Shown here: positions 57,931 to 64,000 of the stretch, one piece after another | How the letters are laid out: each line of letters begins with the position of its first letter | Numbering within the stretch: position 1 is the first letter of the stretch | NCBI GenBank assembly: GCA_021234155.1 | Contig: JAJEKV010000062.1 | Span: 1,138,261 to 1,202,260, forward strand | DNA length: 64,000 bases | Direction of reading: 5' to 3' | DNA from: Isoetes taiwanensis | Lineage: Eukaryota; Streptophyta; Lycopodiopsida; Isoetales; Isoetaceae | Translations under genes and position numbers: made by a program | Notes under the pieces: generated by a model | Told to the model about the DNA's origin: nothing | Seen by the model: the letters and a program-made list of their open reading frames with translations, nothing else | Database searches by the model: none

Positions 57931-58049
57931 TTTAACTGTTACTAATTCACTTTAACTGTTACTAGTTCACTTTAACTGTTACTAATTTTTGTCTTTAACT
58001 GTTACTAATCCACTTTAACTGTTACTAGTTCATTTTAACTGTTACTACT
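57931..58049. repeat. Minisatellite of TTTAACTGTTACTA units
   Basis: Six to seven tandem copies of an about 20-bp unit alternating AATTCAC, AGTTCAC and AATTTTTGTC spacers. Element P has no such array at the same place, so it is a private expansion. Confidence 0.9.
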
Positions 58050-58154
58050 ACAAAAATGAGAAAAAATTTCCCATTTCTCGAGGTTTGAGGATCCTATCAA
58101 GTTAGTACTACTGGGAGCATGGCCAGTGCTTCGCTCTTGGTCTCCAAGAACATT

Positions 58155-58166
58155 GCTCTGATACCA
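58155..58166 (-). other. Primer-binding site of element M (tRNA-iMet)
   Basis: TGGTATCAGAGC on the minus strand, one base from the LTR, complementary to initiator-Met tRNA. Confidence 0.92.
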
Positions 58167-58167
58167 C

Positions 58168-59834
58168 TGTGACGTCCCCTACTCATATACGGTGCCCCAC
58201 CGTGTACAAACAGGAGTTCATCCCCCATACCAGCTCCACCATCTTGTCTGGGGCCCTCCACATTACTTTGCAACCTTGAAGAGTTCCAGTGGGAAGAATG
58301 AAGGGGTCATTTTCCCTGTCTCCCTCAGGGCCTACCTAGCTGCGGAAGCGTAAACATACATGTCAGTAGTACATACATCAACATCATATGACCATCACGA
58401 AGGATGGTCCTCCACATATCTGCATAGACAAAGATCAGCACATCACATAGGGAATCCTACCCAAGGCTCAGACACAGGGATGGACTGACAAGCTTGGGTC
58501 TCCAGAGGTCATTGCAGACAGAATTCATGGCAATGGATTTGGCTGGCATAAGAACATGGCATTGGGTTGTCCACTCCATCCGCCCCTCCTGTGCACACTT
58601 TGCAGAGTAGGTTGACAAGTGTTGGGACCTGACTGTAGCCCGCCGGATGCATAGCCGAGGGGGCTATATCCTGGGTTACATCTCCCGGTTCGATGGGGCG
58701 GTAGGGATCTCTCCCCGAGAGATCTACATCTTCGACTCAAGGTGACTAGAGGGCCACCGCCCTTATTCGGTGAACCCACCGGAAGGTGAACCCCACCCCA
58801 CCGGTGTCGAGCCCATGCCTTGCCCCACTTTCGGTGGCAAGCCATTAGACCTAGTCACAATGATCCCGGTAGACTTTACACACCGGAGGGATCGTTCAAG
58901 AGTCGAACATGAACCTCCTTCTTAGCCGGCCTGCCCCTTCACCCACAAACGAGGTGTGGTTCTTGTACCTGTGGCGAATCTATATGGTGCTAGAGAGGCT
59001 AATCTAGGAGCATCTACTACCAAGCTTTATGTCTCTACCCCCCTTCCCAATACAAGGAGTTCATAGAGATACATCATCCATATACATCACAGAAGAACTA
59101 AAGAACAAGATCTAATCTACATCATAGAGTTAGGTTCTTTAGTTAGAGTCTGGTATCTAGAGATCTAGAAGGCTGCTATGGGCAATTTAATAGGCTAAAC
59201 CTACTGGTTCGATGACTAAAAGAGGGTTTAGACTATTTAATTGGCCAAATACCTGATCCTTGAGTTCCTCCTCTTGACCTGAGTTCGACCATCCTGCTGA
59301 AATGCTCGAATCAAGGGAAACTAATGGTGCAATTCTCTCAGACAGAGTCTGGGAGGCGGTTTTGACCCTTGGGGCAGCCAAAACAGAGCTCTAAAACCCT
59401 AGAAACGAAAATGGATAAGTTAGGGTTCTCCTACTTAAATAGACAAGGGGGGGTGGCTAGGGTTTCCAATTATCCCCTTTAGGCATGTGGGATAATTGGG
59501 AATGGGCCCACTTGCCTTTAATGGCTAGGTGGCCAAATGTGCCCACATGGAAATGTGTGCACCCAAATGTGCCCACATGGAATGTGTGCACCTAAATGGG
59601 CCCACATGGAAATGTGTGCACCTAAATGTGCCCACATGGAAAGGTGTGCCCACATTAATGTGCACATTGGTAAATGTGCACATTAATATTAAATGCACAT
59701 ACCTAGCAAGTTGCCCCCCTAGGGGCTACTCACCTGGCTACACATCGGCGTACACGTCAGTCGGAGTGGCGTGTACGCGTGACGAGGCAGTACAGTATAC
59801 GTCCTGGGACCGTATACTGTGCTGGAACGTCACA
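58168..59834 (-). repeat. 5' LTR of element M
   Basis: 1667 bp. TGTGACG at 58168 on the plus strand and CGTCACA at 59828-59834. Nearly identical to 48078-49731 except at CAG/CTG/CCGG-type sites and the distal 100 bp near 59745-59830. Confidence 0.9.
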
Positions 59835-59839
59835 CTTTA
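59835..59839. repeat. Target-site duplication of element M, right (CTTTA)
   Basis: Matches 48073-48077. Confidence 0.93.
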
Positions 59840-61643
59840 GCACCATTGCTTTTCACAATTGTTGCAGAGGCTTTGTCACAGTTATTCACCATTGCAACGA
59901 CAGAGGGACTTCTCCATGGTCTTGCAATGGAGGACGGCACACAAGAGGTTTGCAATCAATATGCAGACGACACGTTCCTCTTCCTAGTCGCTAATGATGA
60001 GAATCTTGCTTCTGCCAAAATGCTTTTAGACACTTTTTCACTGGCTTCCGGTGTTCTTGTGGGGTGGCAGAAGTGTACAGCTTTGTGGACATTGGATAAT
60101 CCGGCTCCGGCATGTGTTCACGATTATCCATGGAAATTACTTGCGCATGGACAGGCCATCAAGTTGTTGGGGATTCCAGTTGGCATCCATGTTACTATGG
60201 GAGCTGCATGGGAGGAGATCATTAGAGGTTTGGAGAAGCACTTGTTCTGGTGGTCCACTGCTAAGTTGTCTCTTGCAGGTCGCATTACATTGGCCAAGTC
60301 AGTCCTTAGTAGTACCCATGTTTATATGGCATCCTTACTGCTAGCACCACAGATCAAAGTGCGTGAGCTCATTGCAATAGTTTGGAACTTTATTTGGGCA
60401 GGTACTGAGGAAGGTGCTGTGGTTAAGGTGGCTTGGTCGAAGTGCATCCTTCCAAAATGGGCAGGCGGTCTGGGTATGATGGACTTCTTACTGCAGAGCA
60501 AAGTGCTTATTTCAAAGTTCATTTGGAGATTCCTGAATGGTGAGGATGATTCTCCTGGTTCACGCCTTCTTAGACAAGCTCTTGGTCACTGTATCCCTCT
60601 AGGCAAGAAGGCTGTCAAACCAGTCCTACCTTGGGCTTTATTTCAGACTCTGCAGCCTTTTCCAAGCGCTTCTCCATTTTTGCGTGGCTTGTTGGCAGCA
60701 TGGGAGGCAGTCAGACATCTTTTCTGGCCATGCCCCTCTATCCACACCCTATTGAAGACTCCATGGTGGTGGGCACCACTGCCTCCAGCCCTTAGCACCT
60801 CCATTGACAGCCTCAGTTCATCCCCTTACACAGAGACGTTGGGTTCTTGCAGGTGTTGTCTCTATTCAAGCATGGTATGAGGAGGGTCGCCTACTATCTT
60901 GGCCTGAATTTCAGGCAAAGTTCCTGCTCTCTCGATGGGATGTATCTCTATGGGAGAAGGTCGCAGAAAATTTGCCCCTCATAGTGCAAGTTGGTGCTGC
61001 TGAAAGGGTGCCATGGGACTGTCATGAAAACATTCACAAAGGCAAGCAATTTGTCAGATCAGTATATCGCCTTCTTTTACCACCACAACCCCTCCAGTTG
61101 CCAGATGGGTGGCACCTACATGTTCCACAACCCACTTTGTGTCGTACATGGCGATGGCTTTGGGACAGGTTGCTCCACCCTAAAGTCTCTGTACTGTGGT
61201 GGCAGATTATCCACAGGTGCCTGCGGGTTAATGCCTTTCGACATCCTATGATCCTCGCATATCTACAGTATGCCCGCTTTGCCTCTCGGACGTTGAGACT
61301 CTTGAGCATTGTCTCTTTGATTGTCCTGAGGTTCAACCAGCGTGGTCCTGGCTACAAGGTTTGTTTAACAGTACATTGGACTGCCGATGCATCCTTTTGG
61401 CGTCCTATCCCAACGCATGGCCTCCAGCTAAACAAAGGGCATTTCATCTTGGTTCCGGTTGGCTCCTATGGTCGATATGGGAGCGTCGCAGACACCACAT
61501 CTTTCAGGTCATTTATTCATCTGCACACAGTGTTATTACAGTGGCCCAGAAAAAGATATTGACAGCCTACGAGTGTTCTTCCCTTGACTCAGAACTGGTG
61601 GAACGCATCTGGATTCAGTATCTTCGAATTGATTCTTACCATT
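59835..61643 (+). pseudogene. LINE reverse transcriptase and zf-RVT domain, 3' part
   Basis: Resumes at LAPLLFTIVAEAL (motif B continued), then QYADDTFLF at 59957 with both catalytic Asp (motif C), KLLGIPVG, LSLAGRITLAKSVLSS and WAGGLGMMDF, all standard for plant LINE RT. A shift near 60860 and another near 61260 break the frame. The zf-RVT finger reads CPLC, LEHCLFDC near 61270-61315, then WLLWSIWERRR. The last codons overlap the 45-bp repeat, with a stop at 61643-61645. There is no 3' UTR or poly-A between ORF and repeat. Confidence 0.92.
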
Positions 61644-61688
61644 AGCTGCATGATGAATGGCCAACTAATTCGCGAAGTTTCTCCTACA
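61644..61688. repeat. 45-bp direct repeat, right of LINE
   Basis: Partner of 47830-47874. It begins with the AG of the LINE's terminal TAG codon. Confidence 0.93.
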
Positions 61689-62189
61689 GCAGCTTACTTA
61701 GAGCTGACTGTGGTGGCAAAGTGTATTTGACATCGTACCATCAATGGGATTTGTCGGAATAGAAATACAGTACTAGTGGATGATATCCTGACCATCTGTG
61801 AGTGCTAGCATGTTATCACGATATATATACAAACCCAAACCCACCAAACTCTGTAAAATGGAACTTGAATCGATACTAAGTGAACAACTAATTGCTTGCC
61901 ATTTCCAAGATAACCTCTGAATGGACATGCCTCTGTCCGAGTTTCTAACTTCACGTTTATTTAAAATGGTTGTAATTAGTTGTCTAGAATCATATATTTA
62001 TCAAAATTCTTACTCATGTCGTCGTGGGAATTGTGTCATTTATATGGTTTTTAACTTCTATTGCAACGCTCTTTCTTTTCCAATCCTTTCTGGCATGTTT
62101 TTGGAAGTTTCAAGCATTGGATTGTTGGAATATGGGTAGTAATTCTTGACGTACCATCTTGAAGAATGCAAATTTGACAGATTTACAGA
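61689..62189. other. Right flank of the nested insertion, no gene seen
   Basis: AT-rich DNA continuous in character with 47288-47829. A 72-codon frame at 61921 has no recognisable product. Confidence 0.5.
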
Positions 62190-62320
62190 TTCAGCTATTG
62201 TTGTTTGGGTTGATGAGGAAACTCAAGAGGCGCGAATGCTAGAAATGGGTTTTTCAAGAGAAAATGCACAAAATAAGATAAAGCACAATTTCTGTTGTAG
62301 GCACCACAGGAAATAAAAGC
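62190..62320 (+). pseudogene. Possible dephospho-CoA kinase exon relic
   Basis: After TTACAGATTCAG one reads IVVWVDEETQ, then an Arg/Leu stretch, GFSRENAQNKI and a stop. The VVxVDxETQ strand followed by G-x-S-x-E-x-A is characteristic of the C-terminal part of dephospho-CoA kinase, the last enzyme of CoA synthesis. The RDG motif is not conserved and no other exon is visible. A chance resemblance, or a UBA-like helix, is possible. Confidence 0.3.
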
Positions 62321-64000
62321 AGACCACTTGCTAAATGGAATTGTGTTAGATAAAATTATAGAAGGATTTATGTGATTTCATTGTTTGGCGCCAGGCTTGA
62401 TTCCTCAATTCCTCAAATAAGTACAGAAAGTTTTTTTAAAGCACCACCTTGTGATGCATCAGCATCTTGTTTCCTTATAGTAGACCCTTTCCTCTTTCTT
62501 CCTATTTTAATTGAAGTTCCAAAGGAGTAAACTTGCTAGAGGGCTACATGGTTGCCAACAAATAATTTCCCATAGGTATATTGCCAAACAAATATTAGTG
62601 GAGATGATTAAGTAACAAAGCAAACACAAGATGTCATCTTAAACAACAACCCTTACACAGATATACTTAGCAAGGCATTGTGCGTAAACAATTCTCCAAA
62701 GTTCAATCCATGGCACAAAAATGCCCTTTATTGGTGGACGAATTCATGTAACTATCCAATTTTTGTGTTCCAATCTAATATGATCTGAAACATCTTAACG
62801 CCGTGTATACATCGAATTACTTTTGCATTGAACACTCAACAAATATTAGCAAGGACATGCATGAACAGTCCTTCACTCTTCCCATCCTCCAACCTCTACT
62901 TATGCAACTTTAGACATGTTGATGTTGTTCTTGGTACGAATAGTACTTTATAGTCATGCCAACTCACTTGAGCACACATGTGTTCCCCAACATCTTTCTT
63001 TTCCTTTTCCTTCAACCACCCCCCTTCCAAAAAAATATAAAAAAAAGAATTTAAAAAAAAAATTAAAATCATAAAAATAAAGCATTCATTCCTAATCCTT
63101 TGCCCCAAGCCTGTCCTATTGCTAGTGATCATGTCATGTATATGTCTATGTCTCTATATATGAGTTAGATCAATGCTGTGAAGGATTTTGTATTAACAGT
63201 ATCTGTAGTATATGAGTATAGATACAACATATATGACTGCGTGGATTCTGAGTATGTGGATTCAGTATATATGATTATTTGTATATGTTGATAAGATCAA
63301 TTGTGTGAAGGATTCAATCAGAAGGATGATAAGAAAAATGAACGGGAAATATTAGATACAAATTCCAAAAGTTGGAGCCCTTGGATTGGCTCATAATGGA
63401 TAGAGTGTAAATATAAGGTGCAGTATTAGAGTTGGAAGGACAGTACGACACCTGGAAAATGGCACGTTATAAAGATAAAAAGCAATTATCAAAATAATAA
63501 TCGGAGGATTAAAAAGGCCATGGAAGGAGGACCGAGGGATAATTAAACTGCTAGGCAGCATATACAGACCAGGGATAAGATCAGTGTTACCGTAAAAGAG
63601 AATGTATTAATTAGTGGAGGGCACGGGATTAAGACTCTGTGCGTGACAGGCCAGGTGGCACACCACCGAATAGACGAAGTACGAAAATTAATAAGGTGGT
63701 AACCATCCGGACACAATAAAACCGTATACATTAAATTTGGCATAAAGGGGAATTTTTGCGGGAAGACGGAGAGATCAGTATAAAATCTACTCTTTGTAGA
63801 TCAGAGAAGGAAAAGAGATAGAATAGAAACACTTCCGATTCCCGGTGAAGAGCGCTTGCGGCAGGGAATCTCCCTATATATCAGATTGGAGAAGGGGAAG
63901 AGGATCATGGATGTAACAACACAAGGGGAGGGACAGGAACTGGCCAAGAAAAAGAGGAGATCTAGAGCCCTAGGAAATTTGACAGTCCCTTAACAAAGAC
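62321..64000. other. No gene seen
   Basis: AT-rich DNA with an A-rich tract near 63030-63080. Frames are short on both strands and nothing is recognised. Confidence 0.5.

Larger units (their letters stand above)
48078..59834 (-). mobile_element. LTR retrotransposon M (nested, non-autonomous)
   Basis: A complete element on the minus strand. 5' LTR 58168-59834, primer site 58155-58166, leader with repeat array and palindromes, low-complexity gag-like ORFs, AT-rich 3' part, purine tract 49732-49744, 3' LTR 48078-49731. Termini are perfect 7-bp inverted repeats (TGTGACG/CGTCACA) on the outer LTR ends, with a CTTTA target duplication. No protease, RT, RNase H or integrase is readable in 8.4 kb, so it must depend on a partner such as an intact relative of element P. 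LTRs are nearly identical outside CHG sites, which suggests recent insertion. Confidence 0.9.

Overview
The window looks like nuclear DNA of a land plant with a large, repeat-rich genome. Land-plant signs are a PAR1-family exon, Dof-type zinc fingers (CX2CX21CX2C), PPR relics, a SPIKE1/DOCK-like exon, LTR elements primed by initiator-Met tRNA, and non-LTR elements with the plant zf-RVT tail. A fern or other non-seed plant seems likeliest from the PPR style and the DUF7869-type gene, but the sequence does not prove it.

Layout. (1) 1-9900 and 38252-47049 are two copies of one block. Each holds, in order: a PAR1-like gene, three copies of a TATA/start-codon module, a U6 snRNA pseudogene, a gene for an acidic, repeat-containing protein with a Dof zinc finger at its C-terminus, and a PPR pseudogene. 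Copy A carries an extra 1.2-kb tandem duplication of the Dof end and stops exactly at a 13-N gap. (2) 9914-17389 is low-content DNA with an unassigned GC-rich block (10740-13650) and a TA-rich palindromic tract. (3) 17395-29761 is a plus-strand Ty3/gypsy-type LTR element (element P). It has a MITE in its 5' LTR, about 1 kb of insertion in its 3' LTR, and a pol cut short after RT. (4) 30150-34935 holds a LINE zf-RVT relic, a broken minus-strand DUF7869-type transposase-like gene, and a divergent small acidic gene inside a 1-kb module with inverted termini and a long hairpin. (5) 35010-36640 is an AGATTC-rich minisatellite. (6) 47830-61688 is a nest. A 5'-truncated LINE flanked by a 45-bp direct repeat was split by a minus-strand LTR element (element M, 48078-59834, 5-bp target duplication CTTTA) of the same family as P. 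(7) 61689-64000 is flank with almost no coding signal.

Most coding units are broken. The most striking global feature is that when duplicate copies are aligned, the differences cluster at CAG/CTG (CHG) trinucleotides, often CAG to CGT and CTG to CCG. This looks like uncorrected long-read errors at CHG-methylated cytosines rather than evolution, so many frameshifts and stops here may not exist in the organism. The best candidates for undescribed biology are the C-terminal-Dof acidic protein with its repeated promoter/start module, the conserved 70-bp palindromes inside the LTR elements, and the divergent acidic-gene/hairpin module beside the DUF7869 gene.
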